From Aeromicrobium ginsengisoli (GTDB lineage: Bacteria > Actinomycetota > Actinomycetes > Propionibacteriales > Nocardioidaceae), in contig NZ_SDPQ02000003.1 in the NCBI RefSeq assembly GCF_004134905.2, positions 372,001 through 436,000 of the forward strand: a stretch of DNA of 64,000 nucleotides, read 5' to 3'. Positions 18,560 through 27,701 of this stretch are shown here, in pieces. Position numbers and translations under genes: made by a program. A model generated the notes under the pieces. The model saw only the letters and a program-made list of their open reading frames with translations, made no database searches and was not told where the DNA came from. Position 1 is the first letter of the stretch. The number at the start of each line of letters is the position of its first letter.

Positions 18560-20562
18560 CGCGTGACGGTCGAGGTCCTGGCGGACGTACGCGACGCCGT
18601 CACGTAGTAAGCCTTGCTGCCGGTGACCTTGACCGTGATGCGCTGGCCGACGCGCGGCTTGGTGACGACGTAGTACGAGCTCGTGGCGCCACTGATCGGT
18701 GACCCGTTGGAGTACCAGCGATAGCGCCACGTCGGCGTCGGTGACCAGATCCCGTGGTGCGCGCGCAAGGTGTAGCCGACCTTGGGCGTGCCGGTGATCG
18801 TGGGCAGCACGGTCGTGAACGTGCCGCGGGCAACCACCGTCCCGGACGAGGTCCGGGTTGCCGACAGGTAACCCGTGCGTGTGCCCGTCACCTCGACCGC
18901 GAGGGTCTTGCCCGCGACGGTTGGCTTGTACGTCCGTTGGGTGGCGCCTGGAATCGCTACCCCATCCAACCGCCACTGGTAGTTGAACGCCTGACTGTCC
19001 CACGTGCCTTCGATCGCCGTGACCAGCACGCCGACCTTCGGCGTGCTGCTGAGTGTCGGGGCGGAGCTGGCGACGGTCGGCCGCTTCACCGTGACCGTCA
19101 CGCTGGCTGACGTCGAGCTCAGGGCGTTGACCGCGACCTTGAGCCCAGCCGAGGGTTCGAATGCCTCTCCCGCCGCGAAGGCGCCGATGTCACGCCCACC
19201 GAACGAGTGCGTCATCAGGTAGGTGGCGTTCGGCGTGCCGGCGATCGTGGTCTGCCGCTCGATGACGACGCCGAGGGGATATCGCAGGTCGTCGGAAATC
19301 GTGAAGCCCGAGCCATAGAAGGTATCGGCGTCGCGCAGGGTGCGAGAGCGCAGGTCGACCGAGTAGGTCGTGCCGGTGACCGGGTCCGTGACCAGAAGGC
19401 CGCGAGTCCCGTCGGCCGACGATCGAGGCGACAGGGCGACGGCCTGGGTGTGCAACAGGCTGTCGGCAGGCAGCGATACCGTGGTGACGGTGTCCGTGAG
19501 TCCCAGCTCGGAGCGGAAGAGCGTCCCCAGCGCCGGAGGCTCGAAGGCGCCGCCGCTGACGGCGAGAGACATCGGGCTGTAGAGGTCGTAGTACTCGCAG
19601 ACCGACGGCGTCGGGCAGGTGTCGAGGTTGGCGTGCTCCAGGCCGAAGTTGTGCCCGAGCTCGTGCACTCCGACCTGCTTGAAGGTGTCGTCGACAGTCA
19701 CCATGCTCATGCCGCCGTTCGCGATCGACGTGCCGACCTGTGCCTGGCCAACAGGCCCGGCGTTGCCGCACTCGTCGCCCAGCAGCACGATCAGGTGGTT
19801 GCCGGGCGTGGAGAAGTCCACGCCGGGAAACAGCAGCCGCGCCTGGTTCCAGAGGGTGTCCGGGGTCCTGATGCCGCACCCCTGCGATGCCGGGATGTCG
19901 GCCGTCGAGTCGAACGCCTTGATGGTGCCGACGCGGCTGAACGACGTGATCGCGCCGTCGGACTCGGTCGTCCAATAGGCCAGCATGTCGTCGACCTTGG
20001 CGCCGATCTCCGCGTCGCTGCCGTCGACCGAGCCTTGGTCGGTCAGCTTCGCGACGTACGCCCGGTGGGTCTGCGGCGTCGGTGCAGCCGCCACTGCGGG
20101 TGCGGTCACGGTGGCCTCGGCGACCGGCAGGGCCGCGCCCTGTGCCGCGGCAGTCAGGGCGATGCTGCCGGCCGACGTGTCCTCGTCGATCGTGCGGCCC
20201 GCAGCCGGCATGAGTCCCTTGGCCTTGAGCGCCTTCGATGCGTGGCCGGTGATCGCGAGCTCGCCACGGAACCGGCTGTTGGCCGGGAGCTCCGAGGTCA
20301 CCGAGACCGGGACGAGCGTCCCGTCGTCGATCCGCACCGCGTACGCCGTGGACGATGCCGGGCTGGTCCCGAACTGGTCGATCTCCGTCTGGATCAGCGT
20401 GCCGTCGACTGCAACGGCGGCGTGGTCGGCGTAGCGCGGATCCTCGTAGTGCCGGCCTGCTGGTGCCGCTGCGGTGGGCGCTGCCATGGCCGGTCCCGGG
20501 CCGACGAGCGTCGCCGCGACGAACCAGGACAACACGGCGGCGAGCGCCAGGCGGGTACGCAT
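18556..20562 (-). CDS. Secreted metzincin-like zinc metalloprotease with C-terminal Ig-like repeats
   Basis: A 668-residue protein with a signal peptide ending near PAMAAPT. The zinc site HELGHNFGLEH is at 300-310 and a Met-turn-like YSPMS follows about 20 residues on, as in metzincins. Conserved cysteines (CGIRTP, DECGNAG, CPTPSVCEY) suggest disulfides. After the catalytic domain come a beta domain (about 360-490) and two repeats of a W-containing Ig-like module: TPKVG...GTWDSQAFNYQW and TPKVGYT...GIWSPTPTWRYRW. Such modules occur in many actinobacterial secreted enzymes. It probably degrades extracellular protein. The family is closest to the M6/gametolysin-like group, but I cannot place it exactly. 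Confidence 0.85.
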   Translation of the reverse strand: MRTRLALAAVLSWFVAATLVGPGPAMAAPTAAAPAGRHYEDPRYADHAAVAVDGTLIQTEIDQFGTSPASSTAYAVRIDDGTLVPVSVTSELPANSRFRGELAITGHASKALKAKGLMPAAGRTIDEDTSAGSIALTAAAQGAALPVAEATVTAPAVAAAPTPQTHRAYVAKLTDQGSVDGSDAEIGAKVDDMLAYWTTESDGAITSFSRVGTIKAFDSTADIPASQGCGIRTPDTLWNQARLLFPGVDFSTPGNHLIVLLGDECGNAGPVGQAQVGTSIANGGMSMVTVDDTFKQVGVHELGHNFGLEHANLDTCPTPSVCEYYDLYSPMSLAVSGGAFEPPALGTLFRSELGLTDTVTTVSLPADSLLHTQAVALSPRSSADGTRGLLVTDPVTGTTYSVDLRSRTLRDADTFYGSGFTISDDLRYPLGVVIERQTTIAGTPNATYLMTHSFGGRDIGAFAAGEAFEPSAGLKVAVNALSSTSASVTVTVKRPTVASSAPTLSSTPKVGVLVTAIEGTWDSQAFNYQWRLDGVAIPGATQRTYKPTVAGKTLAVEVTGTRTGYLSATRTSSGTVVARGTFTTVLPTITGTPKVGYTLRAHHGIWSPTPTWRYRWYSNGSPISGATSSYYVVTKPRVGQRITVKVTGSKAYYVTASRTSARTSTVTR

Positions 20563-20614
20563 GAGCGTCAGCGTACGGCCGAAACAGGGTGTATCGGAGG
20601 CGTTTCCGGGCGGC

Positions 20615-21382
20615 TCAGCCTCGTGCGGTCATGACGATCGGATCGCCTTCGGTGATGGCGATCGTGTGCTCGACGTGCGCTCCGCGGGAGCCGTCGGCGC
20701 TGCGAATCGTCCAACCGTCCTCGTCCATGACGATCTCGTCGGTCGTGTGCAGGAACCACGGCTCGATCGCGATCACGAGGCCCGGCTTGAGCGGGAACCC
20801 GCGCCCGGCCCGACCGTCGTTCGCGACATGCGGGTCGCCGTGCATCGTCCGGCCGACGCCGTGGCCGCCGAACTGGGTGTTGATCTTGAGCCCGTGCGAG
20901 CGGCCGACCTCGCCGATCGCGGCGGAGATGTCGCCGACCTTGTTGCCTGCGTGCGCCACCGCGATGGCGGCGTCGAGGGCCTCCTGGGCGTGGGCGATGA
21001 GGCGTACGTCCTCCTCGCGCGGCGTGCCGACGACGACGCTCACCGCCGAGTCGCACACCCAGCCGTCGACCGACGCGGCGAAGTCGAAGCTCACGAGGTC
21101 ACCGTCGCGCAGCTTGTAGGAGTGCGGCAGGCCGTGCAGCACGGCATCGTTGACCGACGTGCAGAGCACCTTGCCGAACGGCATCGCGCCGAACGACGGG
21201 TGGTAGTCGATGTAGCACGACTCGGCGCCACGTTCGCGGATCATCTGGTGGGCGAGGGCATCCAGGTCGAGCAGGTCGACCCCGACGTCGGCGGCCTCGG
21301 AGACCGCGGTCAGGACGGAGGCGACGAACTTCCCAGCCGGGCGCATCTCGTCGATCTGGGTGGGCGTGAGGAGCTCGATCAT
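20615..21382 (-). CDS. map: Methionine aminopeptidase
   Basis: A 255-residue type I enzyme, start MIELLTPTQIDEMR. Metal ligands are recognisable: Asp in DFAASVDGWVCDSA (two Asp), His in GGHGVGRTMHG, Glu in AIEPWF and Glu in AHVEHT. It removes the initiator methionine from new proteins. A second such gene may exist in the genome since actinobacteria often have two. The ATG overlaps the stop of the small membrane protein gene by four bases. Confidence 0.95.
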   Translation of the reverse strand: MIELLTPTQIDEMRPAGKFVASVLTAVSEAADVGVDLLDLDALAHQMIRERGAESCYIDYHPSFGAMPFGKVLCTSVNDAVLHGLPHSYKLRDGDLVSFDFAASVDGWVCDSAVSVVVGTPREEDVRLIAHAQEALDAAIAVAHAGNKVGDISAAIGEVGRSHGLKINTQFGGHGVGRTMHGDPHVANDGRAGRGFPLKPGLVIAIEPWFLHTTDEIVMDEDGWTIRSADGSRGAHVEHTIAITEGDPIVMTARG

Positions 21383-21759
21383 CGTGGGCCTTCGGTGCGG
21401 ATCGGGGTGGGACGGGAGCCGACGAGCGCGAGGACCAGGCCGGCGACCCCGGCTGCAGCGGTCACCGAGCCGCCGAAGATCTGGCCGGACGGGGCGCTGA
21501 ACGCCGACGACGCCGCAAGGGCACCGCCCAGCAGCGCAGCGGCGACAGCGGCGTGCTCCCGCGGCGTGTGGTCGCGGCGGGTGCTCCACGACTGGTAGAC
21601 GATGCCGGCGCAGACGACGGCGCCCACGATGGCGAGCGCGCGACCGGCACCGGCGGCACCCTTGCTCAGGTCGCCTCCGGCCACGAGGTCGACGACGTAC
21701 GCCACGAGCACGACGGCTCCCGCGATCGTCGCTGCGCCCACGGCGCGACTGCCCGTCAT
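21379..21759 (-). CDS. Membrane protein of unknown function
   Basis: A 126-residue protein, start MTGSRAVGAATIAG, with four hydrophobic helices (VVLVAYVVDLVAG, ALAIVGAVVCAGIVY, VAAALLGGALAASSAF and TAAAGVAGLVLALVG). It is upstream of map and overlaps it by four bases, so the two are co-transcribed. No family was recognised. It lies divergently from an ABC transporter gene across 129 bases, with nothing obvious in the gap. Confidence 0.65.
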   Translation of the reverse strand: MTGSRAVGAATIAGAVVLVAYVVDLVAGGDLSKGAAGAGRALAIVGAVVCAGIVYQSWSTRRDHTPREHAAVAAALLGGALAASSAFSAPSGQIFGGSVTAAAGVAGLVLALVGSRPTPIRTEGPR

Positions 21760-21888
21760 ACGTCCTGCTCCTGGTGTCGGCTCATCGGCGCCAAGCGTAC
21801 GCCGGGGGTCCCGGCCAGCCATTCGGTGGAGCCGATCACGGCCGATCGGTCGATGCGCCGCGCACAGCGGCTCGACGAGGGTGGAGCC

Positions 21889-22806
21889 ATGAGCATCATC
21901 CAGATCCGTGGACTCCGCATGACGTACGGCACCAAGGTCGCCGTCGACGGTCTCGACCTCGACGTCGCCGAGGGCGAGATCCTCGGCATCCTCGGCCCGA
22001 ACGGCGCCGGCAAGACCACGACGGTCGAGTGCATCGCCGGCCTGCGGCGGCCTGGCGAGGGGAGCGTGCAGGTCGCGAGCCTCGATCCGTACGTCGACCG
22101 CACGGCGATCACGCCCCTGATGGGAGTGCAGCTGCAGCAGGCCGGGCTGCAGGCCAAGCTGACGGTGCGTGAGGCGCTCGAGCTGTATGCCTCGTTCTAC
22201 GACCATCCTCGCGACGGGCTCGAGCTGGCGGAGCGGCTGGGGCTGAGCGAGTCGATCGACGTCCGGTACGCCAAGCTGTCGGGCGGCCAGCAGCAGCGGC
22301 TCGCAATCGCCCTCGCGCTGATCGGCCGGCCGCGCATCGCCCTGCTCGACGAGCTGAGCACGGGCCTCGATCCCCGCTCCCGACGCGACGTGTGGGGACT
22401 CGTCGAGGAGGCTCGCGAAGGCGGCGCCACCGTGATCCTCGTGACGCACCTGATGGAGGAGGCCCACCGGCTGTGCGACCGGCTCGCGCTGATCGACCAC
22501 GGCCGGATCACGGCGATCGACTCCCCTGAAGGATTGGTCGCCCGCTCGGCCGCGCCGACGATCATGGCGTTCACGCCGTCGCAACCGGTCGACACCGGCG
22601 CGCTGTGGGACCTCACCGGGGTGACCGACGTACGCCAGCACGGTGAACGCATCGAGCTGGCCGGCGACGACGACTCGGTGACGGCGGCACTCGGCTGGCT
22701 CGCCCGCCACGACGTACGTGTCGGCCGCCTTCGGGTCACGGAGTCGACCCTCGACGACGCTTACCTCGACCTCACCGGAGATCCGGTCCTGACGGAGGAG
22801 AACTGA
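21889..22806 (+). CDS. ABC-2 type exporter, ATP-binding protein
   Basis: A 305-residue protein starting at ATG 21889 with GGTGGAG upstream. Walker A is GPNGAGKTTT, the signature LSGGQQQR, Walker B IALLDE, with THLMEEA for the switch. Helices after the ATPase core (about residues 215-300) are typical of the DrrA-like group. It pairs with the permease one base downstream and is followed by a two-component system. Transporters with this layout often export drugs or antimicrobial peptides and are controlled by the adjacent kinase, but the substrate here is not known. Confidence 0.92.
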   Translation: MSIIQIRGLRMTYGTKVAVDGLDLDVAEGEILGILGPNGAGKTTTVECIAGLRRPGEGSVQVASLDPYVDRTAITPLMGVQLQQAGLQAKLTVREALELYASFYDHPRDGLELAERLGLSESIDVRYAKLSGGQQQRLAIALALIGRPRIALLDELSTGLDPRSRRDVWGLVEEAREGGATVILVTHLMEEAHRLCDRLALIDHGRITAIDSPEGLVARSAAPTIMAFTPSQPVDTGALWDLTGVTDVRQHGERIELAGDDDSVTAALGWLARHDVRVGRLRVTESTLDDAYLDLTGDPVLTEEN

Positions 22807-22807
22807 C

Positions 22808-23551
22808 ATGTCCAGCCCCGCACGCACGATCCTGCGTACCGAGTCCAAGCTGTTCCTGCGCGAGCCCGGCGCGATGTTCTGGATCATGGCGTTCCCGACG
22901 CTGCTCGTGGTGATTCTCGGCAGCATCCCGTCGTTCCGCGACCCCTCGAAGGGCCTCGACGGGGCGCGCGTGATCGACCTCTACGTCCCGATCTCGATCC
23001 TGCTCTCGGCGATCATGGCGTCGATCCAGTCGATGCCCGGCGTGATGGCGGGATACCGCGAGCAGCGGGTCCTGCGCCGGGTGGCCACGACGCCGGCGCG
23101 GCCGTTCGACCTGCTCGCCGCGCAGTACGTCCTGCACGGCGCCGCCGTCGTCGTCTCGGCGGTCCTGGTGCTGCTGGTCGGCCGCATCGCGTTCGACGTG
23201 AAGTCACCAGGATCTGCCGGGGCGTACGTCCTGGTGTTGACGCTCGCCCTGGCGGCCTGCCTGGCGATCGGTGGGGTCATCGGTGGCGTCGCGCCGACCG
23301 CGCGCATCTCGACGGCGATCGGCACGCTGGTCTTCTTCCCGATGATGTTCACGGCCGGGCTCTGGGCGCCGGTGCAGACGATGCCGCACGGGCTGCGCAC
23401 CGTCGTCGAGCTCACGCCCGGTGGGGCGGCGGCCCGCGGGCTGGACCAGGCGGCGCTGGGTCACTGGCCGTCGGCGCACTTCGTGCTCGTGCTCGTCGTG
23501 TGGGCCCTCGTCGCGGCTGGGGCGGCCGCGCGATACTTCAGGTGGGAGTGA
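22808..23551 (+). CDS. ABC-2 type exporter, permease
   Basis: A 247-residue membrane protein, six predicted helices. It shows the ABC-2 pattern: a first helix after ILRTESKLFLREPGAMFW, a YVPISILLSAIMASIQS helix, and GYREQRVLRRVATTPARP as the cytoplasmic coupling loop. It starts one base after the ATPase gene and forms the exporter with it. The kinase gene follows after 13 bases. Confidence 0.9.
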   Translation: MSSPARTILRTESKLFLREPGAMFWIMAFPTLLVVILGSIPSFRDPSKGLDGARVIDLYVPISILLSAIMASIQSMPGVMAGYREQRVLRRVATTPARPFDLLAAQYVLHGAAVVVSAVLVLLVGRIAFDVKSPGSAGAYVLVLTLALAACLAIGGVIGGVAPTARISTAIGTLVFFPMMFTAGLWAPVQTMPHGLRTVVELTPGGAAARGLDQAALGHWPSAHFVLVLVVWALVAAGAAARYFRWE

Positions 23552-23564
23552 GGGACGGGGTGTG

Positions 23565-24848
23565 ATGCGAGTGTCGAACGATCCTGCCGTTCCGGCGCTC
23601 CCCAACGGCCGGCCGACCAACGTGCAGCTCGCGCTGTTCCTGCGGCGCGGGCCGTACGCGCTCCTGGGCCTGAGCTCGATCGCCGCCGCCCTGAGCGTGA
23701 AGAGCATCGGCACGAGCGAGACCGGGATCGTCGTGATGACGTTGCTCGTGCCGACCCTGGCCGCGCTGCACTGGATCTGCGCCGACCGGAGGTGGGACGG
23801 CGACCTGCAGGACACGATCGGCGCGTTCTACGCCACGACGCGGACCGTCGTGGCGTTCGTCATGACGTGGCTCAACCCGTTCTTCTCGATCTTCGCGCTG
23901 ATCGGCTACTTCGACAATCAGCTCTACGTCCCGCGGCGCTGGGCCGTGGTCGTCCTGCTGACGACGGCGGTGACGATGGCCGGGGCGCAGTCGGGCGGCC
24001 TGCCACCCGACGGTGCACTCCAGCTCGCGCTGTTCCTCGGGCTGCTGGTGCTCAACGGTGTCCTGACGGTGGTGATGACCAACGCCGACGTGCACGAGGC
24101 CGAGCTCGCCGCCGAGCGCAACACGACGATCGCGATGCTGGAGCGGGCGAACGTACGCCTCGAGCAGGCGCTCGCGGAGAACGCCGGGCTGCAGGCGCAG
24201 CTCGTCCAGCAGGCGAGGGAGTCCGGCGTGCACGACGAGCGCGAACGGCTCGCCCTCGAGATCCACGACACGATCGCGCAGAACCTGACCGGCATCGTGA
24301 CCCAGCTGCAGGCCGTCACCGACACGACGGATGACGCAGCGGGCCGGGTCCACGTCGAGCGCGCCGCGGCGCTGGCTCGTGAGGCGCTGGGCGAGGCCCG
24401 CCGCTCGGTGCAGGGGTTGCTGCCGCTGCGGCTCGACAGCACGGATGTCGTCGAGGCGCTGACCCACCTGACCCGCGACTGGTCGGCGGCGACCAGCATC
24501 CCGGGTGAGGTCGTGGTGACCGGCGATGTCGAGCCGCAGCACCCGGACATCGAGGCGACGGTGCTCCGCGTCGCGCAGGAGGCGCTGACGAATGTCGGCA
24601 AGCACGCGTGCGCGCAGCGGGTCGGGGTCACGCTGTCGTACACCGGCGACGAGCTCGTCCTCGACGTACGCGATGACGGCATCGGCTTCGATCCCCATGC
24701 GGCGCCGGCCCCCGCGGGCCACGGCGTCGGGCTGCACGGCATGCAGCAGCGCGCGGCGCGAGTCGCCGGGGAGCTGGTGGTGGAGTCCGAGACCGGAGCC
24801 GGCACGGCGATCTCGTTGCGGGTGCCGTCGGTGGTGCCACATGGCTGA
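23565..24848 (+). CDS. NarL-type sensor histidine kinase
   Basis: A 427-residue kinase. The N-terminal half has about six membrane helices (to residue 170). A coiled coil (AAERNTTIAMLERANVRLEQAL) leads to the HisKA_3 box ERERLALEIHDTIAQN with the phospho-acceptor His234. The ATPase domain follows, with VLRVAQEALTNVGKHA (N box), VRDDGIGFD (G1) and GHGVGLHGMQQRA (G2). It probably senses membrane stress or the ABC substrate. The stop overlaps the regulator start by eight bases. GTG at 23571 is an alternative start. Confidence 0.93.
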   Translation: MRVSNDPAVPALPNGRPTNVQLALFLRRGPYALLGLSSIAAALSVKSIGTSETGIVVMTLLVPTLAALHWICADRRWDGDLQDTIGAFYATTRTVVAFVMTWLNPFFSIFALIGYFDNQLYVPRRWAVVVLLTTAVTMAGAQSGGLPPDGALQLALFLGLLVLNGVLTVVMTNADVHEAELAAERNTTIAMLERANVRLEQALAENAGLQAQLVQQARESGVHDERERLALEIHDTIAQNLTGIVTQLQAVTDTTDDAAGRVHVERAAALAREALGEARRSVQGLLPLRLDSTDVVEALTHLTRDWSAATSIPGEVVVTGDVEPQHPDIEATVLRVAQEALTNVGKHACAQRVGVTLSYTGDELVLDVRDDGIGFDPHAAPAPAGHGVGLHGMQQRAARVAGELVVESETGAGTAISLRVPSVVPHG

Positions 24849-25473
24849 CGCGATCCGGCTGCTGCTGGTCGACGATCACCCGGTCGTACGTGACGGCCTG
24901 CGAGGCATGTGCGAGTCGTCCCCCGACTTCCTGGTCGTCGGTGAGGCTGGTGACGGCGTCGAGGCCGTCGCGCTGGCTGCGGACCTCGATCCCGATGTCG
25001 TGCTCATGGACCTGCGGATGCCGGGCGGCAGCGGGCTCGACGCCATCGCCGCGCTGGCGTCGGGCGGCAGTCGGGCCCACGTGCTGGTCCTCACGACGTA
25101 CGACACCGACCGCGACATCATGGCCGCGCTGGATGCCGGAGCGACTGGATACCTGCTCAAGGACGCCCCGCGCGAGGACCTGTTTGCCGCGATCCGCGCC
25201 GCCGCTGCCGGGGAGTCGGTGCTCTCACCCGCCGTCGCGACCCGAGTCGTCTCGCGCGTACGGACTACGGGTTCGGAGGCGCTGAGCGGTCGTGAGACGG
25301 ACGTCCTCGCGCTGGTGGCCAAGGGGCGGTCCAACCGCGAGATCGCCCGGGCGTTGTTCGTCAGCGAGGCAACCGTCAAGACCCACCTCGGGCACATCTA
25401 CACCAAGCTCGGCGTCAACGATCGAGCCTCTGCGGTGGCCACGGCGTACGACCGGGGCCTGCTGGGTGGTTGA
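24841..25473 (+). CDS. NarL/LuxR-type response regulator
   Basis: A 210-residue regulator. The receiver domain has DD at 11-12, the phospho-acceptor Asp57 in VVLMDLRMPG, Thr in LTTYD and Lys in LLKDAP. The LuxR HTH is LSGRETDVLALVAKGRSNREIARALFVSEATVKTHLGHIY. It is the partner of the kinase just upstream and likely activates the ABC genes 21889-23551. No clear binding site can be pointed out. Confidence 0.95.
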   Translation: MADAIRLLLVDDHPVVRDGLRGMCESSPDFLVVGEAGDGVEAVALAADLDPDVVLMDLRMPGGSGLDAIAALASGGSRAHVLVLTTYDTDRDIMAALDAGATGYLLKDAPREDLFAAIRAAAAGESVLSPAVATRVVSRVRTTGSEALSGRETDVLALVAKGRSNREIARALFVSEATVKTHLGHIYTKLGVNDRASAVATAYDRGLLGG

Positions 25474-25494
25474 GTCGGGACGTGGCTAAGCGCC

Positions 25495-25524
25495 CCGCCA
25501 ACTGGCGGTGGGTCAGTCACCGCC
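25495..25524. terminator. Hairpins between convergent genes
   Basis: Two overlapping stems: CCGCC/GGCGG around AACT (25495-25508) and GGCGGTG/CACCGCC around GGTCAGT (25504-25524). They compete with each other and lie between the response regulator and the HNH gene, so a bidirectional terminator is likely. No U tract is visible. Confidence 0.5.
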
Positions 25525-25555
25525 CACGTGTGTCCATACCGCTGCTTCTCCGGCC

Positions 25556-26799
25556 CTATTGGCGGAGGTGGTGGGGTTGGTCTTTGGGGAGGAGTGGTGG
25601 TGGTTTGGAGATGTAGGTGTGGCCGGTGGGGGTTTGCCAGATGGTGTCTCGGCCTTGGGCGGTGACCGTCCAGCCGGGCACATGTTTCAACGTGTGGGAT
25701 CTGGTGCAGAGGCCTTGACCGTTGGCGACGGTGGATTCCCCGCCGTCGATGTGGGCGTGAATGTGGTCGTGGTGGCGGATCTTCAGGTCGCAACCGGGCT
25801 GGCGGCACCTTTGATCGCGGGCTCGGATGTGGCTGGCGGTGGTGGTGTCGAAGTGGCGGCGGCGGGGTTCGCGGACGATGAGGGTGCCGTCGACGGGGTC
25901 GACAAGAAGTCTGCGGATCCAGGCGTTGGGTGCGCCGGCGATGATGTCGTCGGCGACTGAGGGGGAGATGGGTCCGTAGCCGGTGAGGTCGACAGGTTCG
26001 CCGGTGTCTTGTCCGGTGAACGTCTCGGCGTCCATGACCAGGTGGACTTCGACGTTGGTGTCCTCGGCGAACTGTTGGCCGGTGACCCTCTCGACCAACG
26101 TTTGGGTCATGATCTGGCCGAGTGTGCGGGGTCGCCGGCCGCGCGCAGGGCGCGGGCGTGCTGGTCCAGCGCGGTGTGGGCGGCGACGATCTGTTCAGCA
26201 GGCCCACGAGCATGCAGGTGTGCGACTCCGTCGGAGTCGGGGAACAGGGACACCCTCTGGTCGGCGCGGTTGCGTTCGGCGCGGTCGGCGGCGGCTTCTG
26301 CATCGATCCTGATGACGGCGCGTGCGGTGAGGCGGGCGGCTTCGTGGCGGGTCAACCCGATCAGTTGGGCGGCGATCTCACCCTCGAGCACGATCAGGTC
26401 ATCTGCGCACAGCGTCACCGATTCGTTGACCACGGCCCGGATGACGGGTTCGGTGAGTCGGCCGGCCAGGAACAACGCTTGGATCTCGGGGAGGTGTTCC
26501 AGACCCAGGGCGGTTCCAACCTGGGTGCCGGCGGCAGCCAAACCCACCTTGCGGGCCATGGAGATCTCACCGATGACCGAGATGGTGGGGTCTGGCCTGC
26601 CGACACCGGTCAGGTCGGCTCGTTCGGCATGCAGTGCGGCGATCTGGGCCATCCGCTCGGCCTGGGCGGCGCTGATCGCCCGGTCCAGAGCCACGATCGC
26701 GTCGATCCGGTTGGCCCCGAGCTTCGGGCCCGGGTCGGCACCGAAATCATGTCCGCGCACGTCGGCCAGAACGGCCTCGGGAGCGGTTCCGGTGAACAT
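25556..26799 (-). pseudogene. DUF222/HNH endonuclease (13E12 family), split by a frameshift
   Basis: Two frames overlap at 26107-26110. The upstream frame (26107-26799) encodes the DUF222 part (VALDRAISAAQAERMAQIAALHAER and LTRHEAARLTARAVIRID). The downstream frame (25556 to about 26130) encodes the HNH domain: CRQPGCD, HHDHIHAHIDGGES, NGQGLCTRSHTLKH. Around 26128-26131, one extra C in a run of four would make the sentence GDPRTLGQIMTQTLVERVTG, which is what the family shows; the present frame goes on to GDPAHSARS and stop. So the gene has a one-base deletion in a homopolymer, or a sequencing error. Without a fix the HNH part could still be made from the ATG at 26110. These genes are multicopy in Actinobacteria and of uncertain function. 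Confidence 0.75.
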
Positions 26800-26864
26800 A
26801 CTTCCAACCTAGACGCCACCACTGACACGTCTTTTCGGCTGCAATCCCAGCTGTGGACAACTCC

Positions 26865-26882
26865 CTTTCGACAAGCTCAAGG
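26865..26882. repeat. Single arm of the TTGAGC/GTCGAA palindrome family
   Basis: The string CTTTCGACAAGCTCAAGG matches the right arm of the inverted repeat at 36507-36544. It lies in the gap between the SDR stop and the HNH start. The second arm is absent here. Confidence 0.7.
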
Positions 26883-26907
26883 AGCGGGTCAGGCAGGCAC
26901 TCCGGAC

Positions 26908-27699
26908 TCACTCCAGGCTGGAGCGGAACCGCTGCATGCCGGCGATCCAGTGATCCGTGTCGGCGGCCTTGCGGGCATACATGGCGCCGACCTCGGCGTG
27001 TGGAAGGGCGAAGAACGTACCCGCCACCACCGCCTCCAGCAGCGCGTCCGCCACGGCCAGCGGCGACAGCGTCTCGCCCGCGGTGACGACCGACTTCATG
27101 CCGAGCCGGGCATCGCCGACCGCGCTGGTCTCGCCCTCGACGAGCATGTCGGTGCGTACGCCCATGGGGCACAGGCAGCAGACCTGCACGCCCCGGTCGC
27201 CGTAGGTCGCGGCGAGCCACTCGGCGAAGCCGACGGCAGCGTGCTTGGTCGTCGAGTACGTCGGCGAGCCCAGCTGCGTCAGCAGGCCGGCGGCCGACGC
27301 CGTGCTGACGAAGCAGCCACTGCCCCGCGAGACCCAGCCCGGCACCAGCGCACGAGCCGCGACGACATGCGCCTTGACGTTGACGTCCCACGACAGTGCC
27401 CACTCGTCGTCCGTCGCCTCCAGCCCGAAGCCCTTGAAGACGCCCGCGTTGGCGAAGTACGCATCGACGTCTCCAGCAGCCTCGATCAGCGCCGCCACAT
27501 GCGAAGCATCCGACGCATCGCCCGCGACGTACGACACGCGCCCCAGACCAGCGAGCCGCGCCGCCGTCTCCGCGAGCCGCCCACCGTCGAGGTCGCCGAT
27601 GACCACCGAAGCACCCTGCTCGAGCAGGCGCTGGGCAACGGCCTCACCGATGCCGCTCGCCGCACCGGTGACGATCGTGCTCGCTCCGGAGAGCTCCAT
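26908..27699 (-). CDS. Short-chain dehydrogenase/reductase
   Basis: A 263-residue classical SDR, start MELSGASTIVTG. The NAD(P) motif is TGAASGIGEAVA, FANAG follows, and the catalytic Ser/Tyr/Lys are in STASAAG and PTYSTTK. Asp in VVIGDLDGG at the end of the second strand suggests NAD(H) preference. It is the last gene of the MaoC-ACAD-SDR operon, two bases after ACAD. It probably oxidises a hydroxyacyl or related alcohol from fatty-acid breakdown, though the exact substrate is not visible. Confidence 0.88.
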   Translation of the reverse strand: MELSGASTIVTGAASGIGEAVAQRLLEQGASVVIGDLDGGRLAETAARLAGLGRVSYVAGDASDASHVAALIEAAGDVDAYFANAGVFKGFGLEATDDEWALSWDVNVKAHVVAARALVPGWVSRGSGCFVSTASAAGLLTQLGSPTYSTTKHAAVGFAEWLAATYGDRGVQVCCLCPMGVRTDMLVEGETSAVGDARLGMKSVVTAGETLSPLAVADALLEAVVAGTFFALPHAEVGAMYARKAADTDHWIAGMQRFRSSLE

Positions 27700-27701
27700 C
27701 G

